A stretch of 55,097 bases of DNA from positions 1 through 55,097 of the forward strand of contig JAEURH010000008.1 of NCBI GenBank assembly GCA_016789365.1, written 5' to 3'. Position 1 is the first letter of the stretch. Each line of letters starts with the position of its first letter. Below the pieces are notes generated by a model, which saw only the letters and a program-made list of their open reading frames with translations, searched no databases and was not told the origin of the DNA. The stretch comes from Anaerolineales bacterium (GTDB lineage: Bacteria > Chloroflexota > Anaerolineae > Anaerolineales > Villigracilaceae). A program made the translations under genes and the position numbers. This document shows, one piece after another, positions 5,545-13,082 of this stretch.

Positions 5545-8418
5545 ATGGCGAAAGTTGCACTGCGAATTTACAACCAAGAAATTGAAAACCTCATTGCACA
5601 AGGGCATGTTGATGAGGCGATTGCGCATTGTCGCCATATTTTGCGAACATTTCCTAAACACCTTGAAACCTATCGTTTGTTAGGTAAGGCTTATCTTGAA
5701 GCCCGCCGTTACAACGAAGCCATTGATATTTTAGGGCGATTATTAAAGGCTGTGCCAGATGATTTCGCCGCTCATGTTTGTTTGAGCATCATCCGTGATG
5801 AAGAAAATAAATTAGACGATTCAATTTGGCACATGGAACGCGCCTTTGAAGTGCAACCTTCTAATGCCGCCATTCAAGCAGAATTGCAACGCTTGTATGG
5901 TAAACGCGATGGTATGGAACCACCAAAGATTCGCATGACACGCGGCGCATTGGCTCGTATTTATGTGCAAGGCGAGTTGTATCCGCAAGCCATTGCCGAA
6001 ATTCGTGGCGTGCTTGCCGAAGACCCACAACGTGCTGATATGCAAGTGTTGCTCGCGCTTTCATATTTCAAGAGCGGTCAAAAATCGGATGCGACAGATG
6101 TTTGTAATCAATTGCTAAAAAATTACCCGTATGCGTTTGATGCGAATCGTATCATGGTTGAGTTATTACCTGCCACCACAGGTACAGTTGAAAGTACACA
6201 AGTCTATCGAATGCGGGTGAGTGAAATGGACCCGTATTCAAACTTTTCAAAAGGCTCTATCTTTCAATCCAATGAAGTTGCCGACGCTTCTATCAGTTTA
6301 GAAAAACTTGAATATAAAGGCGAAGAAGTTCAACTCGAAAATAATTGGGGTTCATCACTAGGTATTGACTTAGGAAGTTCTGCTGTGCCTGCCATGTCCT
6401 CTAACTTAGTAAATGACCAACCTGATTGGTTAAAAGATGTTGGCTTTGGCAATGCAGAAGAAACGCCTCAAACTTCGGGGATGTCTGATTCTGAACCCCA
6501 AGCGCAGGATGAAATCCCAGACTTTTTACGCCAAGCGGGTTGGGGCGAATCTACTGGACCTGAACAACCAACCTCTATGTTTGATGAAGAACCCATTGAA
6601 AGCGGAGATTTAGTCGCCGCCGACTTGCCCGATTGGTTGAAAGGGCAAGCCCCAACCAAAGAACCTGTCTCATCACAACCTTCTGCATCTTCTTCTTCAT
6701 CATCTGATGATGTGCTAGAAACACCAGATTGGTTAAGCGGAATTGGCTCATCAGACCCGCTTGAATCTATACAAAATGAACCTGCGAATACTGCTTCAAA
6801 TGCCGACGTTCCTGATTGGTTAAGCGGGCTTGGAGGTGAACAACCGATGTCCACTTCAAATGCGGACGATGAAACACTTCAACCGACGAATCTGCCGGAT
6901 TGGTTGCAAGGTGCCGAACCGAAGAAAGAAGCGGAAGTTCCATCTGCTAGTGTAGAAAGTTTAGGCACATCGTCTTCTGAACAAGATGATGCAGTAGCGT
7001 GGCTTGAATCACTTGCCGCCAAACATGGTGCCAAACCCGAAGAACTCGTCACCGACCCGAACAAAAGAAATGAAAAACCACCAGAGTGGGTGGCACAAGC
7101 CCAAAATATCGGAAGTCAATCTCAACAACCTGCTACACCATCTGCCAATGTAGAAAGTTTAGGCGCATCATCTTCTGAACAAGATGATGCCGTTGCATGG
7201 CTTGAATCACTTGCCGCCAAACATGGTGCCAAGCCCGAAGAACTCGTCACTGACCCGAATAAGCGAAGCGAAACACCGCCCGATTGGGTTTCACAAGCGC
7301 AAGCCATTGGCTCACAGCCCTTCGACGAGGCTCAGGACAAGCCCACTACACAAGAACCTGTTAAATCCGAAGCAGTTGAAAACGCACTCAATATCGGTGA
7401 GCAATTTTTTGCTGAGTTTGAACAAGGTGCAGGGGAATCAAAAGATGAAGATGGTGATGCTTGGCTGAAAGATTTAGAAACCAAAGCCACTGAAAAACAA
7501 AACAATGAAATTCCAGAATGGTTGAATGAACCTTCTCAACCTGCCAATATTGAAACACCATCCGATTTGCCAAATTGGTTAAATGACATTGACAGCAAGC
7601 CCGCCCAAAGTGAAGAACTGATGGGCAGCCAAAACTTATCCGATTGGTTGAGTGGTTTAGATGAAGAACCTGGCTTAGACCTTGACCCTGAAATTTTACG
7701 CGCTTCGCAACGCCCGCCATTCCCAAGCGAGCCTGTGGCTGAAACACCAAAAAGCAACCTGCCAGATTGGTTAAGCAATGTAGATACAGATAAAGAATCA
7801 GATGAAGATTCATGGAAACCACCCGCTTCTGAATCTATACCTGCGCCTGTTCCTGCTTCGTCAGCCGAATCATTGCCTGATTGGTTACAAGGCATGGACG
7901 AAGAATCTTCATCAACACAAAAAGATGATGATTTACCGCCATGGTTACACCGTGAACAATATGAAACAGGCAGTTTATCTTTACAACCCAAGCCAACCTC
8001 TCCATCTGATTGGCATCCGGTTACAGAAGAACCTCAAAAAGAAGAGCCAATTCAAAAAGTAGTGCAAGAACCGCCAGTACCGACTCCCAAGAGTCAGCCT
8101 GTGATGGAAAAGAAAAAACCTGTTGTGGCAAAACAACCTAAGCCCAAAAAGGCAGAGGCGAGTACAGGAGTCGGGTTGCTGAACCAAGCCAAATCTGAGT
8201 TAGATAGAGGCGATATTCCAGAAGCCTTATTGCATTACGGAAAATTAATCAAACGCGGAAAGAATCTCGAAGAAATTATCCGTGACTTAAGCGATTCGTT
8301 ATATCGCTATCCAGTGGAAGTGAATATTTGGCAAGCATTAGGCGATGCTTACATGCGTGCCAATCGTTTGAAAGAAGCCCTCGATGCTTATAACAAAGCA
8401 GAAGAGTTGATTAGATAA
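5545..8418 (+). CDS. TPR protein with about fourteen PDWL-type linear motifs
   Basis: 957 residues with a clear site AAAGGA at 5532-5537. Residues about 5-215 are tetratricopeptide repeats (AIAHCRHILRTFPKH, AYLEARRYNEAIDIL and more). Residues about 290-870 are acidic, Ser/Pro/Gln-rich and look disordered, but the motif [LVIP]-P-[DEN]-W-[LVF] recurs about every 30-50 residues (QPDWLKD, IPDFLRQ, LPDWLKG, TPDWLSG, VPDWLSG, LPDWLQG, PPEWVAQ, PPDWVSQ, IPEWLNE, LPNWLND, LSDWLSG, LPDWLSN, LPDWLQG, LPPWLHR). A 66-residue unit is duplicated near residues 466-575. Residues about 880-957 return to TPR helices. An R6 repeat encodes PFDEAQDKP at 7318-7344. No signal peptide or TM segment is seen. I infer a scaffold with a multivalent docking tail; the partner is unknown. 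Confidence 0.85.
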   Translation: MAKVALRIYNQEIENLIAQGHVDEAIAHCRHILRTFPKHLETYRLLGKAYLEARRYNEAIDILGRLLKAVPDDFAAHVCLSIIRDEENKLDDSIWHMERAFEVQPSNAAIQAELQRLYGKRDGMEPPKIRMTRGALARIYVQGELYPQAIAEIRGVLAEDPQRADMQVLLALSYFKSGQKSDATDVCNQLLKNYPYAFDANRIMVELLPATTGTVESTQVYRMRVSEMDPYSNFSKGSIFQSNEVADASISLEKLEYKGEEVQLENNWGSSLGIDLGSSAVPAMSSNLVNDQPDWLKDVGFGNAEETPQTSGMSDSEPQAQDEIPDFLRQAGWGESTGPEQPTSMFDEEPIESGDLVAADLPDWLKGQAPTKEPVSSQPSASSSSSSDDVLETPDWLSGIGSSDPLESIQNEPANTASNADVPDWLSGLGGEQPMSTSNADDETLQPTNLPDWLQGAEPKKEAEVPSASVESLGTSSSEQDDAVAWLESLAAKHGAKPEELVTDPNKRNEKPPEWVAQAQNIGSQSQQPATPSANVESLGASSSEQDDAVAWLESLAAKHGAKPEELVTDPNKRSETPPDWVSQAQAIGSQPFDEAQDKPTTQEPVKSEAVENALNIGEQFFAEFEQGAGESKDEDGDAWLKDLETKATEKQNNEIPEWLNEPSQPANIETPSDLPNWLNDIDSKPAQSEELMGSQNLSDWLSGLDEEPGLDLDPEILRASQRPPFPSEPVAETPKSNLPDWLSNVDTDKESDEDSWKPPASESIPAPVPASSAESLPDWLQGMDEESSSTQKDDDLPPWLHREQYETGSLSLQPKPTSPSDWHPVTEEPQKEEPIQKVVQEPPVPTPKSQPVMEKKKPVVAKQPKPKKAEASTGVGLLNQAKSELDRGDIPEALLHYGKLIKRGKNLEEIIRDLSDSLYRYPVEVNIWQALGDAYMRANRLKEALDAYNKAEELIR
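6941..7265 (+). repeat. 198-bp internal direct duplication in the PDWL gene
   Basis: The segments starting at 6941 and 7139 are nearly identical for about 127 bases. Both encode VESLG[TA]SSSEQDDAVAW followed by LESLAAKHGAKPEEL and VTDPNKR. Most differences are synonymous, which suggests a recent tandem duplication kept under protein-level selection or simply young. Confidence 0.9.
7318..7344. repeat. R6 repeat within coding sequence
   Basis: CTTCGACGAGGCTCAGGACAAG core (split here as CTTCGACGAGG and CTCAGGACAAG), read in frame as PFDEAQDKP inside the disordered part of the PDWL protein. Confidence 0.6.
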
Positions 8419-8422
8419 TACC

Positions 8423-8546
8423 GTCATTGCGAGCCGCGTTCTTGCTTTTTGCGGCGAAGCAATCTCCTGATTAAGTTGGGGATTGCTTCGGCTTTATGGT
8501 CTCGATATGTTGCTTCGCAACACTCGACCAACAGTCTCGCAATGAC
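8423..8546. repeat. R1 element, full palindrome, carrying a nested R2
   Basis: Ends GTCATTGCGAG (8423-8433) and CTCGCAATGAC (8536-8546) are perfect inverted repeats. Inner modules GCGAAGCAATCTCC and GGGATTGCTTCGGC pair around a short loop. The right half is interrupted by an R2 unit at 8497-8530. It fills the gap upstream of ndk. Confidence 0.85.
8497..8530. repeat. R2 unit nested in R1
   Basis: TGGTCTCGATA on the left and CACTCGACCA on the right bracket a TGTTGCTTCGCAA palindrome. The same unit occurs at 27105-27150, again inside R1, and alone at 36863-36913. Confidence 0.75.
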
Positions 8547-8579
8547 GAAAACAAAATTTTTATTTCGGAGGAAATTTCT

Positions 8580-9032
8580 GTGGAAAGAACGCTCGTACTC
8601 GTAAAACCTGATGGTGTGCAAAGAGGATTAATCGGTGAAGTGATTGCTCGCTTTGAACGCCGCGGACTTCGCCTTGTGGCGGCAAAATTTATTCAAGTGA
8701 CCCAAACATTGGCTGAAACGCATTACGCCGAACACAAAGGCAAACCTTTTTATGATGGTTTGATTTCTTACATTACATCAGCGCCAGTGATGGCAATGGT
8801 GTGGGAAGGTCCACAAGCAGTTGCGGCTGTGCGCCAAACCGTCGGTTCGACCAAACCTGTAGAAGCCGCACCCGGCACCATCCGTCATGATTTTGGACTT
8901 GAAGTTGGACGAAACTTAATCCACGCTTCTGATAAGCCTGAAACTGGTGAACGTGAAGTGGCTTTGTGGTTTAAGAAGGAAGAACTAGTTGATTGGTCTC
9001 GTGATGTTGATAAGTGGGTGTTTGAGAAGTAA
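8580..9032 (+). CDS. ndk: nucleoside diphosphate kinase
   Basis: Transfers the gamma-phosphate of ATP to NDPs through a phospho-histidine, balancing NTP pools. 150 residues, the usual size. Seen: N-terminal [21 protein letters not shown], the [12 protein letters not shown] and [11 protein letters not shown] segments, [16 protein letters not shown] and the active-site His in [16 protein letters not shown]. Most Ndk enzymes have HGSDS here, so Ala-Ser-Asp-Lys is a mild variant. I chose GTG at 8580 because GGAGG at 8567-8571 precedes it by the right distance. A longer reading from 8496 would only translate the repeat. A rho-independent terminator follows. Confidence 0.95.
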   Translation: MERTLVLVKPDGVQRGLIGEVIARFERRGLRLVAAKFIQVTQTLAETHYAEHKGKPFYDGLISYITSAPVMAMVWEGPQAVAAVRQTVGSTKPVEAAPGTIRHDFGLEVGRNLIHASDKPETGEREVALWFKKEELVDWSRDVDKWVFEK

Positions 9033-9070
9033 GAGAGTAGAGAACAGAGATTAGTTTTCGTAAATAAAAA

Positions 9071-9099
9071 ACTCCGTAGACTAGACTGCGGGGTTTTTT
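9071..9099 (+). terminator. rho-independent terminator after ndk
   Basis: Stem ACTCCGTAG (9071-9079) pairs with CTGCGGGGT (9086-9094), nine pairs with two G-U, six-base loop, followed by a run of six T. A-rich sequence on the left means it may also work for the minus-strand gene ending at 9151. Confidence 0.85.
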
Positions 9100-9150
9100 G
9101 TTCTTTGGATGTGCCTACTTAAACAGAAATACTTTCTGCTTTATTACAAC

Positions 9151-9690
9151 CTAAAGTTTGACTTCTTTTCTGCCTATCAAAAATATAAATGGAGCAAACA
9201 GGATTTCAATCAACGCACCTGAAAATGCTTGAAAGTTAAATGGGACATTGAAAACTACCAATGCAAACCCAGCAAGTGCTAGTAATGCGCCGCACAACCA
9301 GTAAATGCGAATGCCATAGAGGGTCGAAAAGGTTAAGTAACGCCCTCCAATTGTAAACAACATGGCTGGGTAAAACCATAGAGGATTTAATTGCGAAATA
9401 CCATAAGCAATCAACGAGCCAAAAATTAACCAAACCGTGCCTTCCATTGCCAAGTTTAGAAGTGGATTTCCAGATGTGGCTTTATCAGGGCGACCTAAAA
9501 TCTTTGTAATGATTCCGCTGATAGGAGAAATTAATGCACCACCAATTAGTAACGTCCATATTGCTTGGTTTGCTTCTCCATTCAGGGCAATGATTCCAGA
9601 AATTAACCAAACTACACCTGAAACAAACATCCCAACCCCACCACCTAAATATCCATACCGCATATCTTTTTGTGCATCTAAAATATTCAA
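9151..9690 (-). CDS. six-TM hypothetical membrane protein (possibly DUF7010-like)
   Basis: 179 residues with about six hydrophobic helices (for example GVGMFVSGVVWLISGIIAL, IWTLLIGGALISPISGII, GTVWLIFGSLIAYGI, WLCGALLALAGFALVVF). Mid-protein features such as GGALISPISG, NPLLNLA and FTIGGRYLTFSTLYG remind me of the DUF7010 family of small membrane proteins, but I cannot confirm this. The start is TTG at 9690, well supported by AGGAG about seven bases upstream. It is transcribed convergently with ndk. No catalytic residues are recognisable, and the function is unknown. Confidence 0.7.
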   Translation of the reverse strand: MNILDAQKDMRYGYLGGGVGMFVSGVVWLISGIIALNGEANQAIWTLLIGGALISPISGIITKILGRPDKATSGNPLLNLAMEGTVWLIFGSLIAYGISQLNPLWFYPAMLFTIGGRYLTFSTLYGIRIYWLCGALLALAGFALVVFNVPFNFQAFSGALIEILFAPFIFLIGRKEVKL

Positions 9691-9736
9691 TCTATTCTCC
9701 TAAGGACGCAGTATCTACTCTCTACTCGCTTCACAA

Positions 9737-10081
9737 TCACTTCAACCGCAACAAAACTTTTCCATCTTCCCACAATTCTTCGATATTATAAAAATCACGT
9801 TGGTCTGGGGAGAATAAATGCACCACCACGTCACCATAATCCGCAATGACCCAGCCGTCACGCGAGTTGCCTTGTTTCTTGGCTTTACGTTTATATTTTT
9901 TGCGCATATCATCTATGGTGGCATTCGCAAGTGCATCGAGCATGCGGTCACTCGTACCCGTACAAATCACAAAATAATCAGTAAACGAAGCAATGCCTTT
10001 AATATCTAATAAAACAATGTCTTCTCCCTTTTTATCTTCGAGCGAGTTGACAATTTCACGCGCAAGTTCAAGTGTATTCAG
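9737..10081 (-). CDS. rsfS: ribosome silencing factor RsfS, probably starting at CTG
   Basis: RsfS/Iojap binds ribosomal protein uL14 and blocks 30S-50S joining during starvation. The conserved core is unmistakable: LAREIVNSLEDKKGEDIVLL, SFTDYFVICTGTSDRML and WVIADYGDVVVHLFSP, then YNIEELW. The standard-codon frame begins only at a GTG (9970), which would delete a third of the domain. Homology continues upstream to LELAREIV, and the frame is closed by a TGA just before ATT-CTG-AAT. A good site, AGAGGTGA, lies about four bases before CTG (10079-10081), so I take CTG (or the ATT before it) as the start, giving 114 residues, the normal size. A sequencing error is the alternative explanation. Confidence 0.85.
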   Translation of the reverse strand: MNTLELAREIVNSLEDKKGEDIVLLDIKGIASFTDYFVICTGTSDRMLDALANATIDDMRKKYKRKAKKQGNSRDGWVIADYGDVVVHLFSPDQRDFYNIEELWEDGKVLLRLK

Positions 10082-10103
10082 AATTCACCTCTTTTGTTTT
10101 ATA

Positions 10104-10161
10104 CCGGAGTGCGTCGCGCTTAATAAATTAAGTAAAATCTAAAAGGTAGTGCGCGACGCAC
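10104..10161. repeat. R3 palindromic repeat
   Basis: GTGCGTCGCGC (10109-10119) and GCGCGACGCAC (10151-10161) are perfect 11-bp inverted arms about 31 bases apart. It lies between thpR and rsfS. The flank CCGGAGTGCGTCGCGCTT recurs inverted at 12347-12364. Confidence 0.85.
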
Positions 10162-10169
10162 CCAATCAG

Positions 10170-10748
10170 TTATCTTAATTTTGCCGAAAATAATTTTGTA
10201 TAAATAGAACCTTCAGAATGCAATTCACTTTGATACAAATGAATAGAGTCTACTCTGGCGGAGTCAATTTTACCAAGTTGAAACGTCTGCAAGGTGTTTC
10301 GGATTTTTTGCAAATCAGATTGGGGGATATTTTGTTTCACTCTTCCCAACGTCAAATGGGGAGAAAAAGCCCGCGCTTCTTTTTCATACCCCAATTTGGT
10401 GACTGCTTCTTCAACATTTTTCTGCACTGACATTAACCCTGCCGAAGATTGTACCCCAAGCCAGATGACACGCGGCAATTTCAGGCTAGGAAAAGAACCG
10501 TGTCCGCCAATTTGCAAATCAAATGCAGAATGTGAATCCGCTATTTGAGTCAAAATCTGTTTGAGAAAATCTATATGATTAATAGGAATGTTCCCCAAAA
10601 ATTTTAACGTCAGGTGCATATTTGAAATGGCAGTCCAGCGGATAGTTTGCTTTCCCAATATGTTTTGCAAACGGGATGATTCTTTTTCAATCGAGTCTTG
10701 AATCTTTTGAGGCAAGTCAATGGCAATGAATGTGCGCAGTTGTGTCAT
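10170..10748 (-). CDS. thpR: RNA 2',3'-cyclic phosphodiesterase
   Basis: Member of the 2H phosphoesterase family (LigT/ThpR), which opens 2',3'-cyclic phosphates on RNA ends. 192 residues. The two catalytic HxTx motifs are H45-LTL (MHLTLKFLG) and H131-LTL (SPHLTLGRV). The N-terminal FIAIDLPQ strand and PRVIWLGV are also typical. Its ATG overlaps the stop of the upstream response regulator in an ATGA, so the two are translationally coupled. The substrate in the cell is not evident from context. Confidence 0.92.
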   Translation of the reverse strand: MTQLRTFIAIDLPQKIQDSIEKESSRLQNILGKQTIRWTAISNMHLTLKFLGNIPINHIDFLKQILTQIADSHSAFDLQIGGHGSFPSLKLPRVIWLGVQSSAGLMSVQKNVEEAVTKLGYEKEARAFSPHLTLGRVKQNIPQSDLQKIRNTLQTFQLGKIDSARVDSIHLYQSELHSEGSIYTKLFSAKLR

Positions 10749-11134
10749 GCAGTCGGGTGATTATTCAATACCTTTTCTACGGCGTTTTTCAAATCTTGAA
10801 AGCCAACGGGTTTGGTGAGGTACATTGCCGCGCCTGCTTCTAAGCCAGATTTTATATCGCTTGGCATACTTTTAGCAGAAACGACGATGACAGGAATTTT
10901 TGCAAGTTCGGGTTCGCGTTGCATGAAGCGTAACACTTCTAAGCCCGAAATATCGGGCATCATAATATCAAGCAAAATGACATCAGGTTTTTCTTGCGCA
11001 ATCATCGGGATGGCTGGCGTGCTGGAGAACATCTTAATCACACGAAACCCATTCACGCGCATCATTTCGCCAAATAACTCAGCGGCATCGGGTTCGTCTT
11101 CTATTATCATCACGGTTTTTTGGTGTGCAGTCAT
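10745..11134 (-). CDS. single-domain response regulator (CheY-like receiver)
   Basis: 129 residues with one receiver domain and no output domain. The acidic pocket is E12-D13, the phospho-acceptor Asp56 lies in VILLDIMMPDISG, Ser86 in VVSAKSM and Lys108 in YLTKPVG, so it should be phosphorylatable. A Shine-Dalgarno-like GAGAGG lies upstream. No kinase is adjacent; the nearest on this strand is the PAS kinase at 16783-18825. It overlaps thpR by 4 bp, an unusual pairing that suggests they share expression, not necessarily function. Confidence 0.9.
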   Translation of the reverse strand: MTAHQKTVMIIEDEPDAAELFGEMMRVNGFRVIKMFSSTPAIPMIAQEKPDVILLDIMMPDISGLEVLRFMQREPELAKIPVIVVSAKSMPSDIKSGLEAGAAMYLTKPVGFQDLKNAVEKVLNNHPTA

Positions 11135-11249
11135 ACAATTGCCTCTCGTCTAAAAATAGCATAAAGCATTATAAATGACAAGTGCTTTTTTGTTTCGTTA
11201 TGATTTCGTAAGAATTTCTTTTTTGGTTGTATCTAACTTTTAGAGATTC

Positions 11250-11337
11250 GCCACAGAGAACACAGAGTTCACAGAGATGAAAAAACGGTTTTCTCAGAGT
11301 TCTTAGTGACCTTAGCATCCCCTTTAGGGACTGTGGC
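11250..11337. repeat. R4 palindromic repeat
   Basis: GCCACAG at the left and CTGTGGC at the right, with ACACAGAGTTCACAGAG tandem units on the left and TCTCAGAGTTCTTAGTG on the right. It fills most of the 220-bp gap between the divergent response regulator and DUF1684 genes. A minus-strand TTGTCA/TATTTT pair just outside it may drive the regulator. Confidence 0.65.
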
Positions 11338-11354
11338 TACAAAATGGAGAAATG

Positions 11355-11861
11355 ATGACAGAATTAGATATGCTTCGTGCAGAAAAAGATGATTTTTTTG
11401 GAAATCATTTTCAAAGCCCGCTTACCGAAGAACAAAGAAAAAATTTCAAAGGCTTGAGTTATTTCCCTGAAAATGAGGCTTTACGCCTTGAAGTGCAAGT
11501 GGAAGAGTTTGCTGATAAACCCAGTTTTGAAATGCAAACATCCACAGGCGATGTGCGGATTTATGAAAAGTATGGCAAGTTTAAGTTTAATGTGGAAGGT
11601 GAAGAAGTTGAATTGACGATTTATCAAGATGGGCATGGATTCTTTTTGCCGTTTGTAGATTCGTTAGCAAATAAAGAGACATATCCCGCTGGGCGTTATC
11701 TTGAACCTGAGCCTTTGCCCGGTAATCGCTTCATTGTGGATTTCAACTTGGCATACAACCCCTACTGTGCCTACAATGAGAAATGGTCTTGCCCCATTAC
11801 GCCCTTTGAAAATCGGCTGAAAGTGCCGATAAAAGCGGGTGAAAAATTATTTCACGAATAG
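11355..11861 (+). CDS. DUF1684 family protein
   Basis: 168 residues, cytoplasmic (no signal or TM). The DUF1684 signature is seen in the C-terminal half: YPAGRYLEPEP, VDFNLAYNPYCAYN, CPITPFENRLKVPIKAGEK. The N-terminal part has FKGLSYFPENEALRLEV, also usual. The two cysteines (in YCAYN and SCPIT) belong to the conserved core and might bind a metal. Two ATGs in tandem (11352, 11355) are possible; GGAGA at 11346-11350 favours the second. The family has no firmly established function. Confidence 0.88.
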   Translation: MTELDMLRAEKDDFFGNHFQSPLTEEQRKNFKGLSYFPENEALRLEVQVEEFADKPSFEMQTSTGDVRIYEKYGKFKFNVEGEEVELTIYQDGHGFFLPFVDSLANKETYPAGRYLEPEPLPGNRFIVDFNLAYNPYCAYNEKWSCPITPFENRLKVPIKAGEKLFHE

Positions 11862-11866
11862 CGCAT

Positions 11867-11964
11867 GTCATTGCGAGCCGCGCTCTTGATTTTAGCGGCG
11901 AAGCAATCCCTTTGTTGTGTTGGAGATTGCTTCGGACAAAGAGCAAGAACGTCCTCGCAATGAC
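11867..11964. repeat. R1 element, full palindrome
   Basis: Perfect GTCATTGCGAG / CTCGCAATGAC ends, with inner GCGGCGAAGCAATCCC and GGAGATTGCTTCGG arms. Lies between the convergent DUF1684 and zinc-finger genes and could act as a bidirectional 3' hairpin. Confidence 0.9.
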
Positions 11965-11965
11965 A

Positions 11966-12256
11966 TTAACTTTTTTGTGTATTTTCTAAAACATGCAACA
12001 ATGCCGCGTATTCTTCGTGACAGCCATTGCAAATATCTAAATGTTCGCGCAGAAGCGGGGCAATTTTTTCAACATCTCTGCCGTAGAATTTATGCTCGGC
12101 AAACTCATCTAATTGAGCAAACATATCATCGCATGTGATTTCGTCTGCCCGCGCACGTTCTAGGATGTTGATAATCTTAAGCACAACCTCGTCTGTCATT
12201 TCAGGTTGGGGGGCAGGTTTGCCGAAGAAGTTTTGGAACAGGTCTTTTAATTTCAT
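11966..12256 (-). CDS. small zinc-finger (HC2-like) protein, candidate anti-sigma factor
   Basis: 96 residues. The C-terminal H-x3-C-x2-C pattern (LREHLDICNGCHEEY) is that of the putative zinc-finger/ZAS domains of anti-sigma factors, and a further Cys lies in ITCDDMF. The N-terminus (MKLKDLFQNFFGKP) is basic and amphipathic. There is no TM segment, so if it is an anti-sigma factor it is a soluble one. It lies directly downstream of the ECF sigma gene on the same strand, separated by the R3 hairpin. The anti-sigma role is inferred from this position and motif. It could instead be a short zinc-binding regulator of another kind. Confidence 0.7.
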   Translation of the reverse strand: MKLKDLFQNFFGKPAPQPEMTDEVVLKIINILERARADEITCDDMFAQLDEFAEHKFYGRDVEKIAPLLREHLDICNGCHEEYAALLHVLENTQKS

Positions 12257-12305
12257 TCTGTGTCTAAGACGTTTAACTTAATATTAATCTTACTTGATAA
12301 ATGGT

Positions 12306-12364
12306 TGCGTCGCGCTTTTATTTTTTTGATTTTGACTTAATTCATTAAGCGCGACGCACTCCGG
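12306..12364. repeat. R3 palindromic repeat
   Basis: TGCGTCGCGCTT (12306-12317) and AAGCGCGACGCA (12347-12358) form perfect 12-bp arms 29 bases apart. It separates the sigma factor gene from the zinc-finger gene. Confidence 0.85.
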
Positions 12365-12372
12365 TGTTTTAT

Positions 12373-13011
12373 CTACTTTTGCTCAAAGGCACTCAATAAA
12401 TCTTGCGGAGTCAAATCTTCCATGGAAAGCCTTTTCTTAAGTCGCAGACGAGCATCGTGCAAAAGCTTATACAGGGCATTGCGATTCGTTTTCATCTTTT
12501 TGGCGGCTTCTTCCATAGGAATATCTTGCAAGCCGAGCAAAGTCAGTGCTTCACGTTGTTTGGGAGTCAACTCTTCTTGCAAAATGCGGCGGACTCGTTC
12601 TAACATGTCTTTTCGTTCTGCTGAGGTTTCAGGTGATGCCTGAGGGTCAGCAAGCAAGCCGGGGGGAGGAGGAGCGTCTTCATTTTCAGTGAGTTCATCT
12701 AATGAAGCATCACGCCAACGTTTGCGACGTAATTCTGTTAAGGCAATCCGAATGGCAATTTTGTGTACCCAAGTAGTGAACAAACTCCGCCCTTCAAATG
12801 TATCGAGTTGGTCTAACACGCGCAATAAAGTTTCTTGAGTCACTTCTTCCACAAGCGGCGGGAAAAGCGGGTCATCTGAAGACAGCCAACGCGAAAGCGC
12901 GTACGGCAAGCCTTTTTGGATGACATCGCGTAAATCGTTTAACGCTTCTTCATGAGGTATGCCTGTGCTTCGTAAATCTGCAAGCCAAGCTTCATTAGTA
13001 CGAGTGGACAT
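12373..13011 (-). CDS. ECF-type RNA polymerase sigma factor
   Basis: 212 residues. Region 2 runs through VEEVTQETLLRVLDQLDTF and TTWVHKIAIRIALTELRRKRW. A Pro/acid-rich linker (EDAPPPPGLLADP) follows, then region 4 with LTPKQREALTLLGLQ and the helix-turn-helix MEEAAKKMKTNRNALYKLLH. This is the domain order of ECF sigma factors. I chose the ATG at 13011; the longer TTG reading (13050) would translate the promoter. A TATAAT box ends nine bases before the ATG, so the message may be leaderless. The likely partner is the zinc-finger protein downstream. The regulon is unknown. Confidence 0.9.
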   Translation of the reverse strand: MSTRTNEAWLADLRSTGIPHEEALNDLRDVIQKGLPYALSRWLSSDDPLFPPLVEEVTQETLLRVLDQLDTFEGRSLFTTWVHKIAIRIALTELRRKRWRDASLDELTENEDAPPPPGLLADPQASPETSAERKDMLERVRRILQEELTPKQREALTLLGLQDIPMEEAAKKMKTNRNALYKLLHDARLRLKKRLSMEDLTPQDLLSAFEQK

Positions 13012-13020
13012 TGTGGGTGA

Positions 13021-13050
13021 ATTATAAGAGGAAATTATGCCTAAAAACAA
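13021..13050 (-). promoter_or_regulatory. promoter of the sigma factor gene (leaderless)
   Basis: On the minus strand TTGTTT (13045-13050), an 18-base spacer and a perfect TATAAT (13021-13026). The ATG begins nine bases after the -10 box, leaving room for almost no 5' leader. Confidence 0.55.
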
Positions 13051-13082
13051 ACTCTTACAAAAATTTGAGACTTTTTGATAGT

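Noticed and set aside
7388-7991. Minus-strand open frames opposite the PDWL region
   Set aside because: They arise from the low-complexity repeats of the sense gene (repeated CNQSG and similar) and have no independent support.
8496-8579. N-terminal extension of ndk reading [13 protein letters not shown]...
   Set aside because: This stretch is the R1/R2 repeat in frame by chance. GTG 8580 has a good GGAGG and gives the normal Ndk N-terminus.
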